Shown: piece by piece, positions 1 to 6,209 of the stretch
Position numbering within the stretch: the first letter of the stretch is position 1
Layout: the number at the start of each line of letters is the position of its first letter
From: a bacterium
GTDB lineage: Bacteria > Patescibacteriota > Saccharimonadia > UBA4664
Length of the DNA stretch: 19,079 bases
Direction: 5' to 3'
Assembly (NCBI GenBank): GCA_027449805.1
Contig: DAIDKY010000007.1
Span: 1-19,079 of the forward strand
Translations under genes and position numbers: made by a program
The notes under the pieces: generated by a model
What the model was told of the DNA's origin: nothing
Database searches by the model: none
Seen by the model: only the letters and a program-made list of their open reading frames with translations

Positions 1-5
1 CTCAC

Positions 6-29
6 TATCGGACTATCTGATAGTCGATA
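6..29. repeat. Inverted repeat at window start
   Basis: The arms GACTATC (11-17) and GATAGTC (19-25) form a perfect inverted repeat around one central base. The pairing extends outward through TATC (6-9) and GATA (26-29) with one unpaired G at position 10. A TTTT run follows at 30-33. It could be the end of a terminator for a gene lying left of the window, or an operator. The single-base centre fits an operator better, but as RNA a 5-nt loop would form. The choice cannot be made without the upstream gene. Confidence 0.4.
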
Positions 30-99
30 TTTTCCCAATGCCAAGAATAATAGGCAAGCATAAGCAAAATAATCTTCCAGTCGGGAGCGCGGTGGCTGG

Positions 100-726
100 T
101 TGATCAACACCGACTATTTGATAGAATTAATAGCAAGCGGAGCAGGCAATATGGCCAGACATCTATCTAGTTACAGCATTGAGACCGATCAAATAGTTCT
201 TTTGAGTTTTAGCGATGGCACAGAGACTCGTGCCAAGTTAGATAATATCTGTGATCTTCTATCTAAGGATGATCAGATAAAGGTTCAACGAGGTCTAGAT
301 CTACGTCATAAATTTATGAAACGCAACCTTGGGTCGATCGCCAAGTATCTGGTAATAGCTGCCTTGGTTATTCTGATCTGTTACGATACTGCCAGGGCTG
401 CTCAAATGATCATCCGCCATTATTCACACCCAATCGTCCCCGTCGGCCCAGCTAAAACATTCTCGCCAGTTCCTTCAAAAGCGGTGTCATCCGGTAATCA
501 TACTTATTCGATTGTACGGACTAACCAACCCGCTACACATAGCTCTATTTCGACGGATGTCGCACCGCCATCCCCACCTAAATCATTACCGATAAACTCT
601 CCAATCACATTACCAGTCGGCGGCATATCTGGGTTGGACCCTGCGCCGATCGTTACCCATACGCTTACGCCTGTTATTAAGACCGTAAACGAACTTACGT
701 CACAGGTTGGTTTACCCGGACTATAG
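100..726 (+). CDS. Orphan single-pass membrane protein with Pro/Ser/Thr-rich tail
   Basis: I do not recognise this family. The predicted protein has a hydrophilic N-terminal part (residues about 1-75), a basic stretch (HKFMKRN, about 70-76), one hydrophobic segment (about 81-98, KYLVIAALVILICYDTA) and a C-terminal half of about 110 residues rich in Pro, Ser and Thr. By the positive-inside rule the N-terminal part would be cytoplasmic and the low-complexity tail would lie outside, like a linker or stalk. The start is uncertain. The TTG at 100 gives 208 residues. The in-frame ATG at 151 has a GGAG about 8 nt upstream and would give 191 residues. I kept the longer form because the region between reads as coding. 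No partner gene or conserved catalytic motif is visible. Confidence 0.6.
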   Translation: MINTDYLIELIASGAGNMARHLSSYSIETDQIVLLSFSDGTETRAKLDNICDLLSKDDQIKVQRGLDLRHKFMKRNLGSIAKYLVIAALVILICYDTARAAQMIIRHYSHPIVPVGPAKTFSPVPSKAVSSGNHTYSIVRTNQPATHSSISTDVAPPSPPKSLPINSPITLPVGGISGLDPAPIVTHTLTPVIKTVNELTSQVGLPGL

Positions 727-812
727 GGATTCATATTATCTGATCACAATTTCATAATTATCGAGTATTTTGGTTTGCTTCGCATAAGTTCTTCATCATA
801 ATATTGACCGGC

Positions 813-821
813 TGATATAAT
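813..821 (+). promoter_or_regulatory. Extended -10 promoter of the DUF2177 gene
   Basis: TGA (813-815) directly precedes a consensus TATAAT (816-821). No good -35 lies 16-18 bp upstream. Transcription should start near 828, which is the A of an in-frame ATG. Confidence 0.6.
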
Positions 822-827
822 ATGATT

Positions 828-1220
828 ATGAATTACTTTTATGCTTATCTAGTAACCTTAGTCGTCTTCGTCGGCATCGATCTGCTATGGCTCGGCGGCG
901 TTGCCAAGAGTGCCTACGAGAGCCAGTTAAAAGCCTTAATGAAGCCAAAACCTGATTTATTGGCGGCGACTGTTTTTTATGCTCTGTTTGCTTTAGGTCT
1001 GATGATCTTTGTGATTTATCCCGCAATGTCAGCGCACTCCGGTATAAGCAGCTGGTGGAGGGGAAGCCTGTTCGGCCTGTTTACTTATGGTACTTATGAT
1101 CTCACCAATTTGGCTACGCTCAAGAACTGGCCCCTCAAGATTACTTTGATCGACCTGGTATGGGGCACTGTTCTTACAACCTTGACGACGTTGGTAGTTC
1201 TAACCCTTTTTGCCCGTTAG
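828..1220 (+). CDS. DUF2177 family membrane protein
   Basis: A 130-residue hydrophobic protein with four predicted membrane segments. It matches what I know of the DUF2177 family: an N-terminal segment with an acidic residue (FVGIDLLWLGG), a long middle hydrophobic stretch, then the conserved-looking FGLFTYGTYDLTNLATL and a final segment starting with WPLKITLIDLVWG. The biochemical function of the family is not established. The ATG at 822 would give MIMNYF, but it abuts the -10 hexamer and cannot be on the transcript if initiation is normal. I therefore prefer the second ATG at 828, six bases after TATAAT. The gene ends one base before the ATG of the next membrane protein, so the two are probably translationally coupled. 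In other bacteria DUF2177 and DUF1295 genes are often seen near fatty-acid-modifying genes, which suggests an envelope role; that is inference. Confidence 0.8.
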   Translation: MNYFYAYLVTLVVFVGIDLLWLGGVAKSAYESQLKALMKPKPDLLAATVFYALFALGLMIFVIYPAMSAHSGISSWWRGSLFGLFTYGTYDLTNLATLKNWPLKITLIDLVWGTVLTTLTTLVVLTLFAR

Positions 1221-1221
1221 G

Positions 1222-2028
1222 ATGATGCATTTACTGTCGATCATCGGTATCAGTGCCATACCGGTAGCAGTACTTTTAATGTTGGTGTACCTTATTGCTT
1301 TACGACTGCGTCGCAACGATCTGGTCGATGTTATCTGGGGCCTGGGATTCATCGTTATTGCCTGGACTTCGGCGATTGCAGGAGGAAATATAGGTAAGTC
1401 TTCCGCGGTGGTTATAGTGACTTTGTTGGTAACGCTTTGGGGGCTTCGTTTAGCCGGCCATATTGGTCGCAGGTGGCTGCGTTCAAAACAAGAGGATCGG
1501 CGTTACCTGGAGATGCGAGAGCGCTGGGGCGAGCATCAAGCCTGGCACAGCTTATTTAATGTATTCCTACCGCAGGGTGCGCTCATGTTAATCGTGTCAT
1601 TACCGGTGATCGTTATTAACGTTTATTCATACAGCGGTAGCGGAACATTTGTTTGGTTTGGTACGGCGGTCTGGGTTTTTGGTTTTGTCTTCGAGGTGAT
1701 CGGCGATCATCAACTGTCGGAGTTTCTTGGCAATCCGGCCAACCGCGGCAAGATAATGACTCGCGGCCTATGGTCGTATACGCGCCATCCCAACTATTTC
1801 GGCGAGGTGACTCAGTGGTGGGGGATCGCAGTTATCGCCTTGTCGGTTCCTTACGGATGGATCGGGCTGATCGGTGCAGCAACGATTACCTTTCTTATTA
1901 CCGAGGTATCGGGCATCCCGCTGGCCGAGGCCGGGTTTGTTGGCAGGCCCGGTTGGGATGCCTACAAGAAGCAGACTCCGCCATTGATTCCGCGTCTAAG
2001 TTCACCGTCTAAGAATCATCCAAAATAG
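1222..2028 (+). CDS. DUF1295 family membrane protein (steroid 5-alpha-reductase-like fold)
   Basis: A 268-residue polytopic membrane protein of the DUF1295 family, related to steroid 5-alpha-reductases and isoprenylcysteine methyltransferases. Visible hallmarks are NDLVDVIWGLGF near the N-terminus, a loop of charged residues (EDRRYLEMRERWG) and the signature RGLWSYTRHPNYFGE in the C-terminal third. That signature is where this superfamily binds its cofactor (NADPH or SAM). An NAD(P)H-dependent lipid reductase is the usual guess, but the substrate is unknown. The ATG at 1222 follows the TAG of the preceding gene by one base (TAGG-ATG), indicating reinitiation. A TTG at 1210 would overlap the upstream gene, and an ATG at 1225 is also possible. 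No terminator with a T-tract follows; an AT-rich hairpin (TTTAGAA/TTCTAAA, 2032-2049) lies just after the stop. Confidence 0.85.
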   Translation: MMHLLSIIGISAIPVAVLLMLVYLIALRLRRNDLVDVIWGLGFIVIAWTSAIAGGNIGKSSAVVIVTLLVTLWGLRLAGHIGRRWLRSKQEDRRYLEMRERWGEHQAWHSLFNVFLPQGALMLIVSLPVIVINVYSYSGSGTFVWFGTAVWVFGFVFEVIGDHQLSEFLGNPANRGKIMTRGLWSYTRHPNYFGEVTQWWGIAVIALSVPYGWIGLIGAATITFLITEVSGIPLAEAGFVGRPGWDAYKKQTPPLIPRLSSPSKNHPK

Positions 2029-2085
2029 TTATTTAGAAAGCGTTCTAAAACTGTAAGAATGTCACGTTTCAGATTATTGGGGCGA

Positions 2086-2094
2086 TGCTAAAGT
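2086..2094 (+). promoter_or_regulatory. Extended -10 element for a candidate small RNA
   Basis: TGC (2086-2088) plus TAAAGT (2089-2094) has the same shape as the extended -10 elements in front of the protein genes here. No open reading frame starts nearby. Predicted transcription start is about 2101. Confidence 0.4.
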
Positions 2095-2100
2095 AATAAC

Positions 2101-2176
2101 TACCACTGTGAGGTGGTAGGTAGTTACTAGCGATAGTGCTGCTGCAAAAAGAGCCCCTAAAAAGGCTTCTTTTTGT
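2101..2176 (+). ncRNA. Candidate structured small RNA with intrinsic terminator
   Basis: In the 196-base gap between two genes there is a compact run of three hairpins after the extended -10. The first is CTACCAC (2100-2106) with GTGGTAG (2113-2119); an alternative register pairs TAACTACC with GGTAGTTA (2118-2125), so the 5' part could switch between two folds. The second is ACTA-GCGA-TAGT (2126-2137), a short stem closed by a GNRA-type tetraloop. The third is an 11-bp stem with one bulge (2145-2155 with 2164-2175) whose 3' arm ends in TTCTTTTTG, a terminator. Nothing in it codes for protein. It could also be a cis-acting leader for the downstream genes, but those have their own extended -10 at 2210-2218. 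I do not recognise a known riboswitch or sRNA family. Confidence 0.4.
2145..2175 (+). terminator. Intrinsic terminator-like hairpin
   Basis: CAAAAAGAGCC (2145-2155) pairs with GGCTTCTTTTTG (2164-2175) with one bulged T at 2167; the loop is CCTAAAAA. The A-rich left arm and T-rich right arm make it look bidirectional. Confidence 0.6.
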
Positions 2177-2209
2177 ATCTGCCTCACATTCCAGAATTGG
2201 TTGTATTGG

Positions 2210-2218
2210 TGCTAAACT
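2210..2218 (+). promoter_or_regulatory. Extended -10 promoter of the DUF5652 gene
   Basis: TGC (2210-2212) plus TAAACT (2213-2218). The ATG begins at 2225, exactly six bases later, so the transcript would begin at or next to the start codon. Confidence 0.5.
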
Positions 2219-2224
2219 GTAAGC

Positions 2225-2464
2225 ATGTATCATATTACTGGTTCAAATTCATCCCTCACATTAACTTCGCACCAGATTTCTCTAATCGCCTTGGCTCTTA
2301 TATGGGAATTAGTCTGGAAGGGCTTTGCTCTTTGGCGTGCCGGTCGTAACAACCAAGGAGTCTGGTTTATCGTTCTACTATTGGTAAATACGCTCGGGTT
2401 GCTAGAGATTGTCTATCTAGTGGCCTTCCAACGAAAGACCAAAGATGCCCCAGCGACACGCTGA
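2225..2464 (+). CDS. DUF5652 family small membrane protein
   Basis: A 79-residue protein with two predicted membrane helices (about 18-33 and 45-68). The pattern ELVWKGFALWRAGRNNQGVWFIVLLLVNTLGLLEIVYL is characteristic of DUF5652, a small family I know mainly from Patescibacteria. It has no assigned function. There is no Shine-Dalgarno sequence; the ATG lies six bases after the -10 hexamer. Its last 20 bases overlap the start of the downstream metal transporter gene, which implies coupled translation, so the two proteins may act at the same membrane site. The short charged C-terminus (RKTKDAPATR) is probably cytoplasmic. Confidence 0.8.
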   Translation: MYHITGSNSSLTLTSHQISLIALALIWELVWKGFALWRAGRNNQGVWFIVLLLVNTLGLLEIVYLVAFQRKTKDAPATR

Positions 2465-3152
2465 GCCCCACCCCGATAACTCTAGCTCTCGACTCAATGC
2501 ATTGAGGGCGGCGGTATTAGGTGCTAACGATGGTATAGTCTCTGTTGCCGGCATCGTTGTCGGGGTGGCCGGCGCCACCAGTTCAAAGGGAGTTATCTTA
2601 ACGGCCGGAGTCGCCGGTATCGTGGCTGGTGCTCTGTCGATGGCCGCCGGTGAATACGTCTCGGTTAGCAGCCAGCGCGATTCGGAGCGGGCTTTATTGG
2701 CCAAGGAGAAAACCGAGTTACGCGATTACCCCGATGAAGAATTGGCTGAACTAGAAGGTCTTTATCGGGCCAAGGGTCTCTCAATATCAACGGCTCAACT
2801 GGTTGCCAAGGAGTTGACGGCGCATGACGCGTTCGCTGCTCATGCAGAAGCCGAGCTGAAGATTAATCCCGACGATTTAAATAACCCATGGCACGCCGCT
2901 ATCGCATCGGCCCTGTCTTTTCTTGTCGGTGCTATTATTCCACTCATCACGATTATGTTGGCACCGGTAAGTATAAATGTTCCAATTACCTTCTTTGCAG
3001 TTCTGATCGCCTTGACTCTAACCGGTATTCTTAGCGCGCACTATGGTGAGGCCAATAAGACCAGAGCAACCTTGCGGGTAGTGATCGGAGGAGCTATCGC
3101 CATGGCCGCTACCTATGGCATCGGCTCATTGGTGGGTATACACGGTATTTGA
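2445..3152 (+). CDS. VIT1/CCC1 family metal ion transporter
   Basis: A 235-residue protein of the VIT1/CCC1 family, whose known members move Fe2+ or Mn2+ across membranes by proton antiport. The N-terminal signature LRAAVLGANDGIVSVAGIVVGVAGA (about residues 20-44) holds the conserved GANDG...S motif. It is followed by AGALSMAAGEYVSVSSQRDSE (helix 2), an acidic and Glu-rich cytoplasmic metal-binding helical region (about 85-145, with EEL and AHAEAELK), and three C-terminal membrane helices. The length is usual for bacterial members. The start at 2445 overlaps the end of the DUF5652 gene. No other in-frame ATG comes before the conserved region. In the cell it probably buffers iron or manganese; the exact metal cannot be told from sequence. 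The gene ends 11 bases before the convergent histidine kinase gene, with no clear terminator between them. Confidence 0.9.
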   Translation: MPQRHAEPHPDNSSSRLNALRAAVLGANDGIVSVAGIVVGVAGATSSKGVILTAGVAGIVAGALSMAAGEYVSVSSQRDSERALLAKEKTELRDYPDEELAELEGLYRAKGLSISTAQLVAKELTAHDAFAAHAEAELKINPDDLNNPWHAAIASALSFLVGAIIPLITIMLAPVSINVPITFFAVLIALTLTGILSAHYGEANKTRATLRVVIGGAIAMAATYGIGSLVGIHGI

Positions 3153-3163
3153 GCTGACTGGTT

Positions 3164-4801
3164 CTAAACCGCTATTTTGATATAGAAGGTCGAGCCTTTG
3201 CCTAGATCACTGTCGAACCAGAGTTTTGCATTAAGGTAGGTTGCCAGCTTGCTCGACATATACAGGCCGAGTCCCGCGCCGCCGGTCTCTCGAGTATGGA
3301 AGTCTTCGGAACGGTAAAATTTGCCGAACAGTTTGGGTTTGTCGGAGACGCTGATACCGATACCGGTGTCTTTAACGCTGATTACTATAGATCTGCCGCC
3401 ATCAACAGCTTCGGCGTTAAGCGTGACAGAACCTTTATCGGTGTATTTAATGGCGTTGGAGACGAGGTTGTCGAGGATCTCCGCCAGGTAGATCTTACTG
3501 GTGTTTAAATCTGGCAGATTGGCGGCCCACTTTATTTTTAGGTCTAACTTCTTTTTGTCCGCATCCGCTTTGTATTTTGATTCAACTTCGCTCAAAAGTT
3601 CCTTCATGTCGATTGGGCTAGAGATTATCTCGAGTCGATTCTTTTCGGCTTCCGACAAGGTAATCAGCTGATTAGTTAAGTTTGCCAGGTAGACAATGCC
3701 CTCGTGAGCCTTCTCTAGGCGTTCGCGGACGGCTTTGGGCAACGGCGGGGCTCCTTCTTGATCGAGCAAGGCGATCGAGATATCGGCTTCGACAAGGGTA
3801 ATCGGGGTTCGCAGCTCGTGCGAGGTAACGGAGATAAACTCGTCACGCTCTTCGTCCAAGGTCTTTTCTTTGGTAATGTCGCGCATCAGGAATATATAAC
3901 CGCTTGCCTGCTGACCACCTGACCCCGGCTCAATGAGAGAAGCATCGACAGCCAGGTCAATGTGATCGGTTTCATTGTCTGTCGGCAGTATGTGGAGGTT
4001 ATTGAGTTGAACGCGACCCGATTTTGCTCCGGCTAGTTTAAGTAGATCGACTCGTTGGCCGGATTCATCGTAGAGCTTGCCCATAGCGCTAAAGTTCTGA
4101 CCGATCGAAACGGCCTGAGTATTAAAGAGAGCTAAGGCAGCGGCGTTGTAGAAGAGAATATTGCCGGTTTTGTCGGTCGCAACTACGGCGTCGGCGATAC
4201 TGTTTATCAGTGTGGCCAGCTGTTGCCGTTCGCCCGAGAGGTGAGAGGCGACTCGTCCTAGTTCCATTCGAATACCGTTCTCGATCTGTCCGGCGCGCAT
4301 GACTATACCGGCAAAGGCGATCCCGAGCACGACGAAGATGTAGGGAAAGAGATAGGCATAGGCAACATTGGGGAGCCCCTGGAGACGGGTACCGACGACT
4401 ATAATAAAGATAAGTTCAAGGATGGCTGCGATGGCGGCAATCGGCCCGCGGTAGTACACGGTGATAAACATAATCGACGGGATGCTGAGTATAAACGGGC
4501 TGTAGAGGGGTATATACCAGATAAGCGATACCGTTAGGGCGGCATTGTAGATAAGTAAGGGTGATAGCTCTCCGCTACTAAAGAACTCGAGGTCTCTGGT
4601 TTGAGGCAATCGAACAAAGATAAGCTGCATTACAACAAGTGAAAATACAATGATGAATCCGATCGGGCTCGTTGTCTGCCAGCTCTTAGTCCAGATGTAG
4701 TAGCCGAGAGATGTAAGTGTAATTAAGTATGCAAAAAACAGACTGGCGTTATCGGTCGAGACCTTGAGCTTGATCTTCTTTAAACTGAATTCTGGAAGCA
4801 T
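3164..4801 (-). CDS. Membrane-bound PAS sensor histidine kinase (orphan)
   Basis: A 545-residue protein. Residues about 20-170 hold some six hydrophobic segments forming a membrane sensor region. A PAS domain follows (about 195-310, starting LATLINSIADAVVATDKTGNILFYNAAA). Then comes the HisKA dimerisation domain with the H-box SHELRTPI; His328 is the expected phosphorylated residue. The HATPase domain has the N-box EILDNLVSNAIKYT (441-454), G1 box DTGIG (478-482), F-box region (492-500) and G2 box GGAGLGL (507-513). All ATP-binding motifs look intact, so it should be an active kinase. No response regulator lies next to it, so the partner must be encoded elsewhere. The sensor region matches no family I can name, so the signal is unknown. 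The start is supported by AGGTGA just upstream of the ATG, very close to it, and by an extended -10 at 4825-4833. Confidence 0.93.
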   Translation of the reverse strand: MLPEFSLKKIKLKVSTDNASLFFAYLITLTSLGYYIWTKSWQTTSPIGFIIVFSLVVMQLIFVRLPQTRDLEFFSSGELSPLLIYNAALTVSLIWYIPLYSPFILSIPSIMFITVYYRGPIAAIAAILELIFIIVVGTRLQGLPNVAYAYLFPYIFVVLGIAFAGIVMRAGQIENGIRMELGRVASHLSGERQQLATLINSIADAVVATDKTGNILFYNAAALALFNTQAVSIGQNFSAMGKLYDESGQRVDLLKLAGAKSGRVQLNNLHILPTDNETDHIDLAVDASLIEPGSGGQQASGYIFLMRDITKEKTLDEERDEFISVTSHELRTPITLVEADISIALLDQEGAPPLPKAVRERLEKAHEGIVYLANLTNQLITLSEAEKNRLEIISSPIDMKELLSEVESKYKADADKKKLDLKIKWAANLPDLNTSKIYLAEILDNLVSNAIKYTDKGSVTLNAEAVDGGRSIVISVKDTGIGISVSDKPKLFGKFYRSEDFHTRETGGAGLGLYMSSKLATYLNAKLWFDSDLGKGSTFYIKIAV

Positions 4802-4824
4802 CTCACCTAAGCATTACAGCTTTG

Positions 4825-4833
4825 ATCTTAGCA
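4825..4833 (-). promoter_or_regulatory. Extended -10 promoter of the histidine kinase gene
   Basis: On the minus strand this reads TGC-TAAGAT. The predicted start near 4818 gives a leader of about 17 nt that contains AGGTGA next to the ATG at 4801. Confidence 0.45.
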
Positions 4834-4885
4834 CGCCTGGGGGTCTGATAATACCCTCGTTGTCGTAATAAACCGCATAAATTAT

Positions 4886-4914
4886 TTGACCTACATTCAG
4901 TATAAGTACATAAT
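4886..4914 (+). promoter_or_regulatory. Sigma-70-type promoter, 17-bp spacer
   Basis: TTGACC (4886-4891), a 17-bp spacer and CATAAT (4909-4914). The predicted start is near 4921. It is divergent from the histidine kinase promoter and has the classic -35/-10 shape that most genes in the window lack. Confidence 0.6.
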
Positions 4915-4924
4915 ATCGTGTAGC

Positions 4925-4960
4925 CTGTTCAACCGAACAGCTTCCTCTGCCCAAGGAGGA
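4925..4960 (+). promoter_or_regulatory. Leader with two hairpins, the second covering the Shine-Dalgarno site
   Basis: The first hairpin is CTGTTC-AACC-GAACAG (4925-4940), a perfect 6-bp stem with a 4-nt loop. The second pairs TCCTC (4943-4947) with GAGGA (4956-4960), which lies within the ribosome-binding sequence AAGGAGG (4953-4959). In the folded state the Shine-Dalgarno site would be blocked. This suggests translational control, or mRNA protection by the first hairpin. Confidence 0.45.
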
Positions 4961-4967
4961 CGTATTG

Positions 4968-5351
4968 ATGCTGACCTCTGTGCAGCGCGTAGAGTGCATC
5001 TGGGCAATTTATCGGGAAGCCGATCGCAGACGCAACGACCCCAATGTTCGCAAGGTGATAGGCAGACTACTCGATATGCTTGAAGACCTGGCGGAATTGC
5101 CTCATCTGTTCATCTCGATCAACCCGACAAATATCTGCGATATTGAACTTCTTCGACTGGTACGTATCATCGCTCCTCACGTCGGGCCACCGTCGCGAGG
5201 GAGCGCCGCAGAAATATTACAGCGTCATCTTCTCGATGATCTCTATCGTTTTAAGCTAGTAACCTACGAGGATAGCCGGCGCCTGGCCACCATATGGATC
5301 GTTCCGCTCGCTCGATCTAGACACAACCCCTTAACGGCATTCAGAAAGTGA
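4968..5351 (+). CDS. Orphan small helical protein
   Basis: I do not recognise this 127-residue protein. It has no signal peptide or membrane segment. The N-terminal half is charged and probably helical (AIYREADRRRNDPNVRKVIGRLLDMLEDLAEL), the middle has a short hydrophobic turn (LFISINPTNICD), and the C-terminal third is basic. I chose the ATG at 4968 because AAGGAGG sits eight bases upstream; a TTG at 4965 is in frame but less likely. The gene is a complete transcription unit: a -35/-10 promoter, a structured leader, one gene and a strong terminator that overlaps the stop codon. That complete set of signals argues for a real, well-expressed gene rather than a chance frame. Nucleic acid binding is possible from its basic ends, but this is only a guess. 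Confidence 0.7.
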   Translation: MLTSVQRVECIWAIYREADRRRNDPNVRKVIGRLLDMLEDLAELPHLFISINPTNICDIELLRLVRIIAPHVGPPSRGSAAEILQRHLLDDLYRFKLVTYEDSRRLATIWIVPLARSRHNPLTAFRK

Positions 5352-5378
5352 ATGCTAATCGGGGTTTTATCTTTTTAT
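5325..5378 (+). terminator. Strong intrinsic terminator overlapping the stop codon
   Basis: AACCCC (5325-5330) pairs with GGGGTT (5361-5366) around an inner perfect stem GCATTCA (5337-5343) / TGAATGC (5349-5355) with loop GAAAG. The T-rich run TTATCTTTTTAT follows. The TGA stop (5349-5351) lies inside the inner stem. Confidence 0.85.
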
Positions 5379-5388
5379 AGAGCGATAC

Positions 5389-5416
5389 TTGCATCACTAT
5401 ATGGTTATGCTACAAT
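5389..5416 (+). promoter_or_regulatory. Promoter of the STAS-like gene
   Basis: TTGCAT (5389-5394), a 16-bp spacer, then TGC-TACAAT (5408-5416), an extended -10. Twelve bases separate the hexamer from the ATG at 5429, so the leader would be about six bases with no ribosome-binding site. Confidence 0.6.
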
Positions 5417-5428
5417 CCGATTAAGATT

Positions 5429-5803
5429 ATGGCAAATCGAATCACCTACAATCCGGAAGGCTACATCGAAGTTACCATCGAAGGCGAACAAAGCTACATG
5501 GCTTTTCTTAACCTAAAGGCCGATGCCGCCGACATGATTAAGCAGCTTCAGAATGAGGGTAAGCGCCGCTTAGGTCTGCTTGATATCACCAAACAAGAGA
5601 ACTACACGCCTGATACCAACCGTGCAGCTATGGAGATTCTAGAATCACTTAATTACGAGAAGCTGGCTATCTTTGGCGGCGGTAAGTTTTTGACCGAGGT
5701 TGCCAAAGCGATCGTCCTGGCAATGGGTAAGGCCGGCAATACGAAGATTTTCTCGACCCGAGAGTCCGCAGTCGAGTGGCTCTTGCAAGACGACGACAAA
5801 TAG
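5429..5803 (+). CDS. STAS/SpoIIAA-like domain protein
   Basis: A 124-residue soluble single-domain protein. The order of elements fits the STAS/SEC14-like (SpoIIAA-like) fold: an N-terminal strand pair (NRITYNPEGYIEVTIEG), a helix (NLKADAADMIKQLQNEGK), a central strand ending in LLDITK, a helix, the strand LAIFGGGKFLTEVAKAIVLAMG with its helix, and a last strand-helix IFSTRESAVEWLL. The C-terminal ...FSTRESAVEWL pattern is typical of this group. Members of the broader family work as regulatory modules in partner switching or bind small ligands; the role here is unknown. No anti-sigma or kinase partner is adjacent, although the orphan histidine kinase is about 0.6 kb away. There is no Shine-Dalgarno sequence, and the predicted leader is only about six bases. 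Confidence 0.8.
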   Translation: MANRITYNPEGYIEVTIEGEQSYMAFLNLKADAADMIKQLQNEGKRRLGLLDITKQENYTPDTNRAAMEILESLNYEKLAIFGGGKFLTEVAKAIVLAMGKAGNTKIFSTRESAVEWLLQDDDK

Positions 5804-5804
5804 G

Positions 5805-5834
5805 TATTGACTTATAGTATAAATTAGGTCAATA
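5805..5834. promoter_or_regulatory. Dyad TATTGAC-N16-GTCAATA overlapping a promoter
   Basis: TATTGAC (5805-5811) and GTCAATA (5828-5834) are perfect 7-bp inverted arms with centres 23 bp apart, about two helical turns. The left arm contains the likely -35 (TTGACT, 5807-5812). With a 17-bp spacer the -10 would be CAATAT (5830-5835) in the right arm. This is the layout expected for a dimeric repressor covering both promoter boxes. A second small dyad, TTGGT-TAT-ACCAA, follows at 5837-5849. Confidence 0.45.
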
Positions 5835-5888
5835 TATTGGTTATACCAAAAGTTGGTTGCAACGTTCAGACAACAGAAACGAGCTGAT

Positions 5889-6209
5889 ATGGAATCGCCA
5901 TTCAGGTGCCTGATATATCTGGTACCCACGGATCCGCTGATTACAGGGATCGATCTGGAGGAGCTCATCCAGGGCTACTTCATCAGTCTGGGGGACGACT
6001 TCGTCGATGCCGATGTCATCATGACCGAGAACGGCGTCATGATCGAGGTCGTAGTCAAGGCTGGTGACGGTGTCCATGCGGTGACGATCGGAACCGGCAT
6101 TGCGTCCGACGTCATGGCTGCCCTCAAGCAGGTTGTGGAGATCGACTTCGCGGCGCTGAAAAATGACTCGGTCAAGGCCTTTGCGGTTCCCACGGAGGCG
6201 GCATCATGA
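5889..6209 (+). CDS. Orphan G+C-rich small protein, first of a coupled pair
   Basis: I do not recognise this 106-residue acidic protein. It reads as a small alpha/beta domain: strand (CLIYLV), helix (DLEELIQGYFISLG), strand pair (DADVIMTENGVMIEVVVKAG), strand (GVHAVTIG), helix (IASDVMAALKQVVE) and a final strand (VKAFAV). No membrane segment or catalytic motif is visible. The ATG at 5889 has only a weak purine stretch upstream; a TTG at 5853 is in frame and would add 12 residues. The codons favour C or G in the third position much more than in the neighbouring pur/pyr genes. The stop overlaps the next gene as ATGA, so the two proteins are probably made in equal amounts and may form a complex. 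A dyad-flanked promoter lies just upstream. Confidence 0.6.
   Translation: MESPFRCLIYLVPTDPLITGIDLEELIQGYFISLGDDFVDADVIMTENGVMIEVVVKAGDGVHAVTIGTGIASDVMAALKQVVEIDFAALKNDSVKAFAVPTEAAS

Noticed and set aside
2032..2049. TTTAGAA-AGCG-TTCTAAA hairpin after the DUF1295 gene as a terminator
   Set aside because: The stem is AT-rich and no T-tract follows it. It may form, but it does not meet the usual terminator pattern.
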